Shown here: in pieces, positions 14,619 through 23,642 of the stretch
How the letters are laid out: each line of letters starts with the position of its first letter
Numbering within the stretch: position 1 is the first letter of the stretch
Source of the DNA: CAVPLM01 sp963713545
GTDB taxonomy: Bacteria > Actinomycetota > Thermoleophilia > RBG-16-64-13
Reading direction: 5' to 3'
Assembly (NCBI GenBank): GCA_963713545.1
Contig: CAVQME010000009.1
Coordinates: 62,001 to 126,000 of the forward strand
DNA length: 64,000 nucleotides
Position numbers and translations under genes: made by a program
The notes under the pieces: generated by a model
Database searches by the model: none
Told to the model about the DNA's origin: nothing
Seen by the model: the letters and a program-made list of their open reading frames with translations, nothing else

Positions 14619-15863
14619 ATGGCGCAGCAACGGCCGCTTGTGCTGAGCCCTAGGCCCATTCATACTAGGCCGGTGAATCCTGAACCCGACTCATACTCTC
14701 CCGCCACCCCCATACCGCTCTACGCTACGACGTTCACCGTGGGCGTGGTGATGATCTCCTTGGGTCCCATCCTCGATCCCACCATCAAAGACCTGGGCAT
14801 ACCCCTGGCGCAGGCGGGTCTCACCTCGGTGGGCTATGCCGTCGGGATGCTCATCGGGGTCCTGGCCCTGAATCTGGCTCTGGCCCGGGTGCCGGTGAAG
14901 TGGACGCTGATCGGGGCCGCTTGGCTGCAGACCCTGGGGCTGGCGGCTGCGGGACTGCTCGCCTCAGGGCTGTGGTCGCTTTTCGGGGCCTACGTGGTCG
15001 TAGGTGCCGGCTGCGTCTTCTTGAACAGCCTTCCGGGCATGTGGGTCACCTCGCACGTCAAGGCGGGAGCCGGCCACGCGATGGTCGTGTTGCTCCTCTT
15101 CTTCGCTGCGGGGATGATGGTGACTCCCCTCATCATCGGCGCCGCATTGGGCTGGGGGGTCTCCTGGCGGTGGGTGCTCGGCGCCGAGGCCGTACTCTCC
15201 TTGGCCCTGGCCGTGCTGCTCACAGTCATGCCGGTGTCGGACATCAGAGGCCGAGAGAACCTGCGGATGCACAAGCTCCGGCAGGTGATCGGCTTCAACC
15301 GCAGTCTGTTTTGGGCGGTATTAGGCGCCTCCATCCTCTATATCGGAGCTGAGTTCATCCTCAACGTCTGGCTGGCCAAGTTCGAGATCGAGGTGTTCGA
15401 CGTGAGCAAGACGGTGGCCAGCCTGGCCGTGACGCTGTTCTGGGTCGGCCTGCTCATCGGCAGGCTCATCGTCATGCCCTTGACCAAGAAGTACCTCGCC
15501 TCGAGATTGCTGCTGGTAGGCAGCGCCGTCATGGCCGTCTTCGCGCTGGGGGTGGCCCTTTCCACCAGCTCCGCCATGTCCATGGTCATGGCATTCTGCT
15601 CGGGGCTGGGAGCTTCGGCCGCGTTCCCTCTCATTCTGAGCTTTTCCGCCCGGTTCCCCAAATGGCACGCCGGAGTGGTCTTCTCGGCGGTGATCATGGC
15701 TGGGGCGCTGGGGCGGATCGTCTTCCCCTACGTGATCGGACCGATAGCCGATTCTCTTGGTTTCCGGATAGCCATCGGCCTGGCCTTCGTTCTGGCTGCC
15801 GTCCTCGCCGGACTGTCGTTGTACCTCCACCGAGTGTCGGGCGAAGGGGAGGAGTCCGGGTAG
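14619..15863 (+). CDS. MFS transporter, 12-TM
   Basis: 414 aa from the ATG at 14619, which has a weak AAGGAA upstream; GTG at 14673 (396 aa) or ATG at 14586 are alternatives. Seen: a dozen hydrophobic segments, starting LYATTFTVGVVMISLGPI, with a loop of about 30 charged residues in the middle. The organisation is that of sugar or organic-anion MFS carriers; the substrate is unknown. It is divergent from the DHA2 exporter at 14587 and 81 bases upstream of the second aminotransferase, with which it is probably cotranscribed. Confidence 0.88.
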   Translation: MAQQRPLVLSPRPIHTRPVNPEPDSYSPATPIPLYATTFTVGVVMISLGPILDPTIKDLGIPLAQAGLTSVGYAVGMLIGVLALNLALARVPVKWTLIGAAWLQTLGLAAAGLLASGLWSLFGAYVVVGAGCVFLNSLPGMWVTSHVKAGAGHAMVVLLLFFAAGMMVTPLIIGAALGWGVSWRWVLGAEAVLSLALAVLLTVMPVSDIRGRENLRMHKLRQVIGFNRSLFWAVLGASILYIGAEFILNVWLAKFEIEVFDVSKTVASLAVTLFWVGLLIGRLIVMPLTKKYLASRLLLVGSAVMAVFALGVALSTSSAMSMVMAFCSGLGASAAFPLILSFSARFPKWHAGVVFSAVIMAGALGRIVFPYVIGPIADSLGFRIAIGLAFVLAAVLAGLSLYLHRVSGEGEESG

Positions 15864-15944
15864 AGGAGACGAACCCTGCCCTGTATACTCCGTCCTTCTG
15901 TTCCGGATTCTGTTCCCGAGATCGAAAGCATTGAGGAAGTCACC

Positions 15945-17258
15945 ATGAGGGCCAATCTGGTCAGCCCTTCATCCGCTCATCTGTCGTACGCCATCCGCGA
16001 TATCGTGACCTTCGCCGATCTTGTGCGCCAGCATGGAGTGGAGATCGCGTGGGAGAACATCGGCGACCCCATCGCCAAAGGGGAGAAGGTCGCTCCGTGG
16101 ATCCGCGACATCGTCCACGAAGTGCTGGATATTGACGATTCATGGGGATACTGTCCCACCGAGGGCTTTCTTGAGGCGCGCGAGGCTCTGGCCGCTCACG
16201 TGAACCAACGCTCGGGCGCGCGTATCTCGGCCAAGGACATCGTCTTCTTCAACGGTGTGGCCGACGCGGTCGCGAAGGTGTATGGATTCCTGAGCGCGCA
16301 TGCCCGGGTCATCGGTCCTTCTCCGGCCTACAGCACGCACTCATCCGCCGAATCCGCGCACTGTGCGCTACCGCATCTCACCTACGATCTCGATCCCGAG
16401 AACGGCTGGCTCCCCGACCTGGCGGACCTCCGCCACAAGATCCAGGCCAATCCTTATATCGCCGGGATCCTCATAATCAACCCCAACAATCCGACAGGCG
16501 CTGCCTATCCGATCGAGGTGCTGGAAAATATCGTGGCCCTCGCTCGGGAGTTCGGGTTGTTCCTGGTGGCCGATGAGATCTACATCCACATGGTCTTTCC
16601 CGGAGTTGAGACCGTCCACCTTTCCGAGGTGGCGACCGACGTGCCCGCCATCGTCATGCGGGGGATCTCGAAGGAATTGCCCTGGCCCGGGTCTCGGTGC
16701 GGATGGATCGAGGTGCTCAATCGCTCGCGCGATCAGAATTTCTCCGCGTACATAGACTCGGTGGTCGCGGCCAAGCGCCTGGAAGTCTGCTCAACCAGCG
16801 GTCCACAGTTGGCCATCCCCCGGATCTTCGGTGACCCGCGCTACCCGGACCACCTGGCCGAGCGCGCCCGCACTTTCGCCGATCGGGGAGAAGAGGCGTG
16901 TCGAGCGTTGCAGGACGTTCCCGGCATCAGGGTGAACCCGGCCCAGGGCGCCTTCTACATGACCGCGCTCTTCGAGCCCGGTGCCCTCAACGGCCACAAC
17001 AGGCTATCCATATCCGACCAGCCTCTGAGGGAGACCGTCGAGCGCCAGTGCAAGACCGCCGCTCCCGACGCTCGCTTCGTCTACCAGCTGCTGGGATCGA
17101 CCGGCATCTGCGTGGTCCCTCTGAGCGGCTTCTGCTCCCCCCACCCCGGCTTCCGCTTCACCCTGCTCGAGACGGACGATGCCAAAAGGGCGTGGATCTT
17201 CCGCACCCTGGCTGACGCGCTGAGCGAGTACGTGGAGAGTGGGAGCAGGGCTGCCTGA
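15945..17258 (+). CDS. Class I/II PLP-dependent aminotransferase
   Basis: 437 aa from an ATG with GAGGA upstream. Seen: NPNNPTGAAYP near 180, LVADEIYIHMVF near 210 and the PLP lysine in RGISKELPWPGSRCGW, all fold type I landmarks. The closest family I can suggest is the AlaA/aspartate-aminotransferase-like group; the substrate is not readable. It is not closely similar to the aminotransferase at 11931, although the two sit in mirror positions around the MFS pair. Confidence 0.9.
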   Translation: MRANLVSPSSAHLSYAIRDIVTFADLVRQHGVEIAWENIGDPIAKGEKVAPWIRDIVHEVLDIDDSWGYCPTEGFLEAREALAAHVNQRSGARISAKDIVFFNGVADAVAKVYGFLSAHARVIGPSPAYSTHSSAESAHCALPHLTYDLDPENGWLPDLADLRHKIQANPYIAGILIINPNNPTGAAYPIEVLENIVALAREFGLFLVADEIYIHMVFPGVETVHLSEVATDVPAIVMRGISKELPWPGSRCGWIEVLNRSRDQNFSAYIDSVVAAKRLEVCSTSGPQLAIPRIFGDPRYPDHLAERARTFADRGEEACRALQDVPGIRVNPAQGAFYMTALFEPGALNGHNRLSISDQPLRETVERQCKTAAPDARFVYQLLGSTGICVVPLSGFCSPHPGFRFTLLETDDAKRAWIFRTLADALSEYVESGSRAA

Positions 17259-17330
17259 GCCGGCCGGAGCTTCAAGGCGGGCAAAGGAGCCCGACGCAAG
17301 AATCGCTCGGAAGCGGCGAGCGAGTCTCGC

Positions 17331-17792
17331 TCAGGCGAGGTCGTTCGGCATATTGGCCGATCTCTTCTCGAAGGCGGCGATCCTTTGGGCGACCACGCTC
17401 CCAATGCCCTTCAGCACGCGGTACCCGATGTGATTGTTCACCTCGAAGACCTGCCTGAGCTTGTTACCGTTGAGGACGATCAGCGTCGATCTCTCAGCCG
17501 TCACTGTGGTGGCGGTGTAGAGATATGGGCCTGTGAGGGTCGACCAACCAACGACATTCCCCGCGCCGACCTCATCCACCGGCACCTCTTTGCCCTTCGG
17601 ACCTCTTGCCAAGATGGTGACCTTGCCCTCTCTGATGAGATAGAGGTTGGACGCCACGGCGCCCACTTCGGTCAGGTGCGCTCCTGGGCCCAGGTGCTCG
17701 GTCTTGGCGATCTTCGCTATCTGCTCCAACTCGCGGTCGTTCAATTCCTCGAAGATCTTGAACTCCCGCAGCTGCTCTACCTCCGTCAGCAC
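17331..17792 (-). CDS. Cyclic-nucleotide-binding domain protein (CRP-like sensor without HTH)
   Basis: 153 aa from a GTG with AAAGGGA upstream. Seen: one cNMP-binding beta-roll (LREFKIFEELNDRELEQIA, then GAVASNLYLIREGKVTI and VGWSTLTGPYLYTATTVTA) and a terminal helix. The canonical phosphate-binding RxS/T signature is not evident, and no helix-turn-helix follows, so it is not a transcription factor by itself. It may be a stand-alone regulatory subunit. Its 3' end converges with the aminotransferase at 17258. Confidence 0.82.
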   Translation of the reverse strand: MLTEVEQLREFKIFEELNDRELEQIAKIAKTEHLGPGAHLTEVGAVASNLYLIREGKVTILARGPKGKEVPVDEVGAGNVVGWSTLTGPYLYTATTVTAERSTLIVLNGNKLRQVFEVNNHIGYRVLKGIGSVVAQRIAAFEKRSANMPNDLA

Positions 17793-17924
17793 GGTGGTCC
17801 CTTTCTGTTCGAGATTTCGGCGTACTCCTGATTCTACCCGCTGAGCGCCCCTGGGATGAAGTCCATATGGGAAAGATCACGGGTACAGGCGACCGGCCCC
17901 CGGCGACATTGGTAAGCTGAGGCC

Positions 17925-18362
17925 ATGAATACCGGCTCCCCATCTCCCCCAAGACCCATCACCACTCGGCGCGCCGGCCGCATCGGGTTGATCGTAGCCG
18001 GCTCGTTGTCTCTGGCTCTGGGTGTGGTCGGCATCGTGGTCCCTGTGCTGCCGACCACCCCCTTCCTGCTGTTGGCGGCTATCTGCTACGGGCGGAGCTC
18101 GGAGCGGAGCTATCGCTGGCTGCTCACCAATCGTCTGTTCGGACGGTACGTCGATGACTACCTGCACGGCCGCCGGATCTCCTGGAAGGTCAAGACCGTG
18201 ACCCTGATCCTGCTCTGGGGAGTGATCACTCTGAGCGCCGTCCTGTTCGTGTCGCAGTGGTGGGTGCGGGCTCTTCTCTTTCTGGTAGCCGTGGGGGTGA
18301 CAGTGCATATCGTCACCATGAGGGGCCGGGAGGATCAGCGTCAGCGGATGCCCGAATCGTAG
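17925..18362 (+). CDS. DUF454 (YbaN-like) inner membrane protein
   Basis: 145 aa. Seen: two N-terminal hydrophobic segments around GVVGIVVPVLPTTPFLLLAA, the signature of DUF454, then RSSERSYRWLL and a Lys-rich turn, and two more hydrophobic segments. Membrane protein of unknown role; relatives are often near heme or respiration genes, but nothing here links it to them. Its last 22 bases overlap the end of the frameshifted gene on the other strand. Confidence 0.88.
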   Translation: MNTGSPSPPRPITTRRAGRIGLIVAGSLSLALGVVGIVVPVLPTTPFLLLAAICYGRSSERSYRWLLTNRLFGRYVDDYLHGRRISWKVKTVTLILLWGVITLSAVLFVSQWWVRALLFLVAVGVTVHIVTMRGREDQRQRMPES

Positions 18363-18629
18363 GCCACGTTCACCGTGGTGAAGCGGCCGGGCGCGACCGT
18401 GAAGACCTGCGACTCGGCGACCGGCAGAGGATCACCGTTCTCGGGCACAAGAATGTAGTCCCCCGGTGTTGTCGACCCCCGGCTGCTCCACCGGGTTCAG
18501 CGGACCGATGCGTACCTCGCCCTTGACCCCGCTATCGGTCACGGCGTCCTCGCAGGCCATTGTCGCGAAGGAGACGGAGAGGAGTCCCGCCGATAGGATC
18601 GCCGCGAGGAGCAGAGCCCGCGCTCTCAC
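18341..18629 (-). pseudogene. Frameshifted small exported protein gene
   Basis: The first 55 codons give a signal peptide (RALLLAAILSAGLLSV) and a region EVRIGPLNPVEQPG, then run out of frame into a stop at 18432. At the run of five G (18460-18464 on the minus strand) a change of one base joins this to an open frame reading GDYILVPENGDPLPVAE and ending VAYDSGIR at 18341. The whole would be about 95 aa, resembling small exported proteins with a beta-sandwich ending in a conserved Tyr-Asp-Ser-Gly-Ile-Arg. Either it is a true one-base insertion or a homopolymer error in the assembly. Its GTG start overlaps the stop of the upstream gene (GTGA). Confidence 0.72.
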
Positions 18630-19201
18630 GAGGAGCCGTCCGCGGCGCGGACCGTGGCGGGGCGGTCCTCGGCGGGCTCGGCGCCGAGGGTGAAACGCCA
18701 GCGGCAGTCGAGCCCGGCTGGTCGTCGCCCAGGGGGCGCGAAATCGCAGTGAACCTGGATACGGGGGTCCACTTCGCCTGCTATGCCCACGAATTCACGA
18801 CGGTGCATGTCGGCGCATAGGTACTCCTCCAGGCCTCTCCGTCGCCGCGCCTCCTGCGTGTCGCAGCACGGCACGGTAACCACCACCTCGTCGGGAGACT
18901 GCTCGATCTGATAGCCGAGCAGGGCGGTCCAGGGATAGAGGCGCAAGACTTCGACGAACCCCTCGAGGCCCTTCTCGGTGACCTTGAAACGGGTCACGAG
19001 GTCGCGGGCGGCAAGGCCCGAGACACGGGCCCAAACGCGCTCGTTCAGCTGCTCGGCGGCCGTTTGGCCCTGCTCTTCAGCCAGATACAAGAACCAGAAG
19101 CTGTCCATCACCCGATAGTGCCAGAGCAGAAACGCCAGGTAACTCCTGAGTTCGGAGGGGTCCATGCTGTTGAAGCGGGAGAGGTCCACGTGTTCAAGCA
19201 T
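18626..19201 (-). CDS. DUF6125-like protein
   Basis: 191 aa from the ATG at 19201; an earlier start at 19267 would run into the divergent gene. Seen: YLAFLLWHYRVMDSFWFLYL, then LNERVW, a region LRLYPWTALLGYQIEQ, a CC pair, QEARRRRGLEEYLC and HCDFAPP. This matches my memory of DUF6125, a family with conserved Cys/His that may bind metal and often accompanies aromatic or amino-acid metabolism. Function is unknown. No membrane segment. It overlaps the frameshifted gene by four bases. Confidence 0.7.
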   Translation of the reverse strand: MLEHVDLSRFNSMDPSELRSYLAFLLWHYRVMDSFWFLYLAEEQGQTAAEQLNERVWARVSGLAARDLVTRFKVTEKGLEGFVEVLRLYPWTALLGYQIEQSPDEVVVTVPCCDTQEARRRRGLEEYLCADMHRREFVGIAGEVDPRIQVHCDFAPPGRRPAGLDCRWRFTLGAEPAEDRPATVRAADGSS

Positions 19202-19251
19202 AGCGAAAAGAGCGAGCGGGAGCCGGCCAGGTCGCGTATTGTGGAGCGGCG

Positions 19252-20166
19252 ATGAACGAGACGACACGTACGAGCAGAGCGGTGAGCCGGGCGATCAGCG
19301 GGTTCGCGTACGCCGCCGCGCTGATCGCCGCTGCGCTGGTGGTCGCCCTGGTGGACCCAGGTCACCCGCTGGTCGCCATCGGCCTTGGTACCCTCGTTGC
19401 TACCGTGGTGGTGTTCGCCGTGTCGATGGCCGTCGACAACTCCAGCATCTACGACCCCTACTGGAGCCTCCAGCCTCTGGCCATTACCGTGTACTACCTG
19501 GCAGCGCATCGGCACGGCATCGATGCGCGTCAAGTGCTCGTGACCGGGCTCGTGTTCTTCTACGCCCTGCGGCTCACCAGCAACTTCTACCGTGATTGGC
19601 CTGGACTGTCGAAAGAAGACTTCCGCTACCGGGCCTTTCGGGCGAATGCCGGCCGGGCGTATTGGCCGGTGAGTTTCGCGGGCATACACCTGTTTCCGAC
19701 CATCATGGTGTATCTCGGGTGCCTGCCGCTGTACGCGGTGACGAGACCGGGGGCCGCGGGCCTGAGTTGGCTCGATGGAGTGGCCACGGTCGTGCTGGCG
19801 GGAGCGATCGTCCTCGCCTTCGTGGCGGACGAGCAGCTGCGCGCTTTCCGCAGGGATCCTGAGAACAGGGGCCGCAGTATCGGCAGTGGGCTCTGGGCAC
19901 ACAGCCGGCACCCCAATTACCTGGGGGAATTGGCCACCTGGTGGGGCTTGTGGCTGTTCGCGCTCGCCGCCGGTCTTTCCTGGTGGTGGACGGTGGTCGG
20001 AGCACTGGCCATCACCCTGCTCTTCGTCTTCGTGAGCGTCCCCATGATGGAGAAGCGGGCTTCGGCCAACCGGGAGGGGTACCTGGACTACCGGGAGCGG
20101 ACGCCTATGCTGGTGCCGAGCCTTCGCCGAGCCACGCTGGTCGATCCCGACGGTCCGGGAACCTAG
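19252..20166 (+). CDS. DUF1295 / steroid-5-alpha-reductase-like membrane protein
   Basis: 304 aa with about seven hydrophobic segments and the C-terminal motif HSRHPNYLGELATWWG, shared by DUF1295, steroid 5-alpha-reductase and isoprenylcysteine methyltransferase families. The ATG has GGAG upstream. Membrane enzyme that probably reduces or methylates a lipid; the substrate is unknown. Standing 50 bases from the divergent DUF6125 gene, it may share a promoter region with it. Confidence 0.85.
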   Translation: MNETTRTSRAVSRAISGFAYAAALIAAALVVALVDPGHPLVAIGLGTLVATVVVFAVSMAVDNSSIYDPYWSLQPLAITVYYLAAHRHGIDARQVLVTGLVFFYALRLTSNFYRDWPGLSKEDFRYRAFRANAGRAYWPVSFAGIHLFPTIMVYLGCLPLYAVTRPGAAGLSWLDGVATVVLAGAIVLAFVADEQLRAFRRDPENRGRSIGSGLWAHSRHPNYLGELATWWGLWLFALAAGLSWWWTVVGALAITLLFVFVSVPMMEKRASANREGYLDYRERTPMLVPSLRRATLVDPDGPGT

Positions 20167-20242
20167 CTAGCGCGCCGGCGGCACCACTCGGGTGGCATCT
20201 GGCCCGGCCGTGCTTCGGCAGGGGCCGGTCGGCGTCCCCCGC

Positions 20243-20695
20243 TCAGTCTTTCCAGTCCTCGCCCACCTCGAGCTTGGTGGCGGTCAGCGAATCGTTCACG
20301 TCCCGGATGAAGTACACCAGCGAAGCGATCAGACTCCCCATGCTGAGGATGAACAGCACAGCCACCAGCCAGGGGACTTCCACGCTGAACAGCGCGGTGA
20401 TAAACAGGCAGATGATCAGGATGGCGGCGAACAGCACGCAGAACGCGGCCAGAGCGATGGCCCGGCGTATCAGCTCCGCCCGGTGCTTGAGGATACGCAA
20501 TTGGGCCCGGATGGGCTCTTTGGCCGCATCGTCGGCCTCCCTCACCTGATGGGCGAGCATCCGGGAACGGTCGACCACGCGGCCCAATCGATTGCTCATG
20601 GTCAAAAGCAGCAGACCGACGCCAGATATGACCACGACCGGCCCGATGGCCGTTTGCAGCACGGGCAGTAGTTCGGCTGTCTCGGTCGCGAGCAC
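20243..20695 (-). CDS. DUF2721 membrane protein
   Basis: 150 aa from a GTG with GAAAGG six bases upstream; the frame is open further but without support. Seen: an N-terminal hydrophobic stretch (AIGPVVVISGVGLLLLTMSN), the RLGRVVDRSR motif typical of DUF2721, a charged helix, and two more membrane segments. Function unknown. Confidence 0.85.
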   Translation of the reverse strand: MLATETAELLPVLQTAIGPVVVISGVGLLLLTMSNRLGRVVDRSRMLAHQVREADDAAKEPIRAQLRILKHRAELIRRAIALAAFCVLFAAILIICLFITALFSVEVPWLVAVLFILSMGSLIASLVYFIRDVNDSLTATKLEVGEDWKD

Positions 20696-20763
20696 AGCAG
20701 ACCTTTCGTTGTGCGGGATCGCGCGGGCGCGGCGATTGTACCAGACACGCGGCTCGGGCCCTC

Positions 20764-21270
20764 TCAGCCGGCTAGATCGATGGCCTTCTCCAGTAGCTCG
20801 GCAGCCCGGGCGCCGCAGGCATCCCGTACGTCCGAGGCAGTCAGTGCGTCGCCGGCCAGGGAGGTCAAAGAGGGGTGCAAGGTGCTCCAGTATGCGGACC
20901 GTCCCTGGATGTCGGGATCCCAGGCGCCGTCTGCCTCCGCCTGCCAGGCCTCGCGAGCGGCGGCAAGGCAATCCAGTATGCTGCTGAGCTGGTGGTCGAG
21001 TCTGGTCTCGGCTGGGTTGGTGACCGGCATGTTCTTGTGGGCCACCATCGCGACGAGAAGAGCCGCGCTGAACTCAGAGTAGCCAGCCGGATCGGTTGTG
21101 GCCGAGAGGGCTTGCTGAGCCTGCGCCGCCGCGGCGACGGCCGCCCGTCCGCTCTTCCCGGCCTCTATGAGGCCGGCTTCCTCCTGGAAGCTCGATATCA
21201 CCAAGCCGATCACCGCGACTGCCACGATGACGGCTGGGATGAGTATCCATCCCCAACGCTTTCTGGTCAT
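20764..21270 (-). CDS. Hypothetical membrane-anchored protein
   Basis: 168 aa with one N-terminal membrane segment (GWILIPAVIVAVAVIGLVIS) and an Ala-rich, mainly helical extracellular part. I do not recognise a family. The start is 21 bases from the divergent gene at 21292, so a joint regulatory region is likely. Confidence 0.65.
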   Translation of the reverse strand: MTRKRWGWILIPAVIVAVAVIGLVISSFQEEAGLIEAGKSGRAAVAAAAQAQQALSATTDPAGYSEFSAALLVAMVAHKNMPVTNPAETRLDHQLSSILDCLAAAREAWQAEADGAWDPDIQGRSAYWSTLHPSLTSLAGDALTASDVRDACGARAAELLEKAIDLAG

Positions 21271-21291
21271 GCTGATAGGATAGCTGCTGTG

Positions 21292-22038
21292 ATGGACGAC
21301 TGGGAACTGGAACCCCCCGAGCAGAAGCGGGCGTCACCTCCGGGGTCGCCCCCATCCGCCCCTGTTCCGGCCGGCTCGCCCCAGGCGTCACCCGTCGTGC
21401 CGGGAACGGCGCCGTCGGACTCTTTCTTCGGAGCGGGAGCACCCACTGCGGCGCCGGTCCTCCGAGAAGGCGCCCCGGGGGAGAGGCCGGCCCTCCAAGA
21501 CGGCGCCCCCCAGGTGCGTCGGATCAGCTGGCTACGTGGAGCCCACCCAGCCGTGCTGATGGGTATTGCCATCGTCATCCTGCTTGCCGGCATGATGATA
21601 GGCTTCTTCATCGCGCGTGGGCAGACCTCGGGTGACGACACTCTTCTGGCCGACGCGCGGGACGAGCTGAGCCAGCTGCAGAAGGCGCTTTCCCAGGCCG
21701 AGGATCGCAACTGGGCCTACTATCGAGCCAACCAAGCTCTCAGGACCCAACTCGAGGAGGCGATGGCGGGCGGCTCTACCGCCACGACCGTCCCCGGCCC
21801 CGTTCGTCCGGCCGGTGCCTACGGGGATGGGGTGTACCTGGTGGGTGAGGACATCGCCCCAGGAACCTATGACGGAACGGTGGACGGCAGCTTCGGATAC
21901 TGGGCCCGGCTCAAATCGACCGACGGTCTGACCAGCGCCATAATCGCCAACGCCATCGTCCGCGGCCCCTTCGTGCTTGAGATCTACGTGGCCGACCGCG
22001 CCGTCGAGCTGCGAGGTGTCACCATCACCGCTCGCTAG
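21292..22038 (+). CDS. Single-pass membrane protein with Pro-rich tail and extracellular C-terminal sensor-like domain
   Basis: 248 aa. Seen: a Pro/Ala/Gly-rich cytoplasmic N-terminus (1-80), one membrane segment (MGIAIVILLAGMMIGFFIARG), a coiled-coil stretch (LADARDELSQLQKALSQAE), a Thr/Pro linker, and a C-terminal domain with GDGVYLVGEDIAPGTYDG followed by SFGYWARL. This last motif recurs in exported actinobacterial proteins as a small beta-sandwich; its ligand is unknown. The ATG has no strong Shine-Dalgarno. Confidence 0.75.
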   Translation: MDDWELEPPEQKRASPPGSPPSAPVPAGSPQASPVVPGTAPSDSFFGAGAPTAAPVLREGAPGERPALQDGAPQVRRISWLRGAHPAVLMGIAIVILLAGMMIGFFIARGQTSGDDTLLADARDELSQLQKALSQAEDRNWAYYRANQALRTQLEEAMAGGSTATTVPGPVRPAGAYGDGVYLVGEDIAPGTYDGTVDGSFGYWARLKSTDGLTSAIIANAIVRGPFVLEIYVADRAVELRGVTITAR

Positions 22039-22135
22039 AAGCCGACCGGTGGCCTCGGCGCCGAAAGAGTCGGCGTCGGACCCATCGGGGCGCCGCCGGG
22101 CGCCTGACCGCTATCCCGCTGGGACTCGCGCGCTG

Positions 22136-22495
22136 CTAGCGCGCGAAACCGACGTGCGGCGAATAGAACTTGGCCCCCAGACCGGCCAGCATCTCCTTGA
22201 CCTCTGGGCTCGGGTCACCTATCACCACCATGTCCTCGAGCGGGGAGATCTCCAGCATGGCTCCGAGTTTGTCCCCCAGGCCCTGGAAGTGGAGCAGGAA
22301 CGATTCCGCGTCGCCGTAGGACTCGATCAGGTAGCAGCTGGAGCCGGCCTCGTCGATGAACCACTCGTACCCGAGCGTGGTCGGTTCGTCCGCTTCGACG
22401 CCCGAGGTCAGGCTCTCGGACATCTTCTTGAATTCCTCCAGTTTCCCGGGCTTGATGGCTTGCCGTACGATCATGCGAAAGGCTCCGCCGGCCAT
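22136..22495 (-). CDS. ABM-domain (antibiotic biosynthesis monooxygenase-like) protein
   Basis: 119 aa from the ATG at 22495 with AAAGGAG five bases upstream. Seen: a ferredoxin-like dimeric alpha/beta-barrel pattern, MIVRQAIKPGKLEEFKKM then YEWFIDEAGSSCYLIESY. Small cytoplasmic protein; family members are cofactor-free oxygenases, heme-degrading proteins or isomerases. The reaction here cannot be read. Confidence 0.72.
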   Translation of the reverse strand: MAGGAFRMIVRQAIKPGKLEEFKKMSESLTSGVEADEPTTLGYEWFIDEAGSSCYLIESYGDAESFLLHFQGLGDKLGAMLEISPLEDMVVIGDPSPEVKEMLAGLGAKFYSPHVGFAR

Positions 22496-22643
22496 GAGGG
22501 CTCCTTTGTCCGAGGTTCTGTGCGCGCTCATGATGTTAGCAGCCAAGGAGTGGCTTCCTCACGCGCCCCCCGGTTACAGGGGTAGACTTGGCAGCGGGTG
22601 GGCATAATAGGCGGGCACACCAGCCGAACACCGGGAGGACGGC

Positions 22644-23576
22644 GTGACGGAGAAGATAGACATCGCGATCGTGGGCGGCGGGCCGGCCGGTCTCACGGCA
22701 GCCATCTACGGCGCGCGGGGCCGAGCTCGCACGGTAGTGTTCGAGACCGGCCTCACCGGAGGTCAGATCGTATCGGCCTCCTGGGTGGAGAACTACCCCG
22801 GCTTTCCCGACGGCATCGGCGGATACGAGCTGGCCGAGCTCATGTTGAAGCAGGCCCAGAACGCGGGCGCCGAGTTCCATACCATCTCCCCCGTCGAGGC
22901 GATCCGTCCGGAGGGATGCGACTACGTACTCACGGTGAGTGGCGAGGATGTCGGGGCTCGGGCGGTCATATTGGCCACGGGGGCCATCCCGAAGAAGCTG
23001 GGCGTGCCCGGGGAAGCCCAGTTCACCGGCCACGGGGTCTCGTGGTGTGCGACGTGCGATGGACCTCTCTACCGTGACAAAGTGGTGGCAGTGGTCGGCG
23101 GGGGAGACTCGGCCACACAGGAGGCTCTCTATCTGAGCAAGATCGCCAGTGAGGTGCACCTGATCCATCGGCGGGACGAGTTCCGCGCAACCCCCTGCAT
23201 CCAGGAGCAATGCTTCTTCAACCCCAAGATCATCATGCACCTCTCGCGTGTGATCGAGGAGATAGTGGGCGAGGACGGAAAGATCACCGCCCTCCGGCTG
23301 CGCTCCAAGGAGGACGGTAGCGAGGAGATCCTGGCCGTGGACGGCGTGTTCGAGTTCGTGGGGATCGATGCGCAGAGCCAGTTGGTCGCCGACCTCTGCG
23401 AACTGGACGAACTGGGCTTCGTCAAGGTCGACCATAACGGCTTGACCTCACGCCCAGGCCTCTATGCTGCGGGAGACGTATCCGACTACGAGCTGAAACA
23501 AGTTGTGACCGCATGCGCGCGCGGAGCCTTCGCGGTATACCACGCCATGCACTATCTCGACACCAGAGTCTGCTAG
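22644..23576 (+). CDS. trxB: Thioredoxin reductase
   Basis: 310 aa from a GTG with GGGAGG upstream. Seen: FAD-binding GGGPAGLTAAIYG at 11-23, ENYPGFP, the redox-active CATC at 135-138, NADPH-binding VVGGGDSATQEAL, HRRDEFRA and the FAD-contacting GLYAAGDVSD near the C-terminus. It reduces thioredoxin or a thioredoxin-like protein with NADPH in the cytoplasm. Length and motif order are normal. No thioredoxin gene is adjacent. Confidence 0.95.
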   Translation: MTEKIDIAIVGGGPAGLTAAIYGARGRARTVVFETGLTGGQIVSASWVENYPGFPDGIGGYELAELMLKQAQNAGAEFHTISPVEAIRPEGCDYVLTVSGEDVGARAVILATGAIPKKLGVPGEAQFTGHGVSWCATCDGPLYRDKVVAVVGGGDSATQEALYLSKIASEVHLIHRRDEFRATPCIQEQCFFNPKIIMHLSRVIEEIVGEDGKITALRLRSKEDGSEEILAVDGVFEFVGIDAQSQLVADLCELDELGFVKVDHNGLTSRPGLYAAGDVSDYELKQVVTACARGAFAVYHAMHYLDTRVC

Positions 23577-23604
23577 GCGGGGCGGGCCACCCCGTATCTC
23601 GGCC

Positions 23605-23627
23605 GGCGCCCGTCTTTCGCGGGCGCC
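23605..23627. terminator. Hairpin after trxB
   Basis: An 8-bp perfect stem (23605-23612 and 23620-23627) with a T-rich seven-base loop, between the convergent trxB and methyltransferase genes. No T-run follows. Confidence 0.5.
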
Positions 23628-23642
23628 TTCGCACGGTCCACG

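Noticed and set aside
18390..18460. Separate gene in the 3' half of the frameshifted locus
   Set aside because: It has no start codon or ribosome site and continues the sense of the 5' half, so it is best read as one broken gene.
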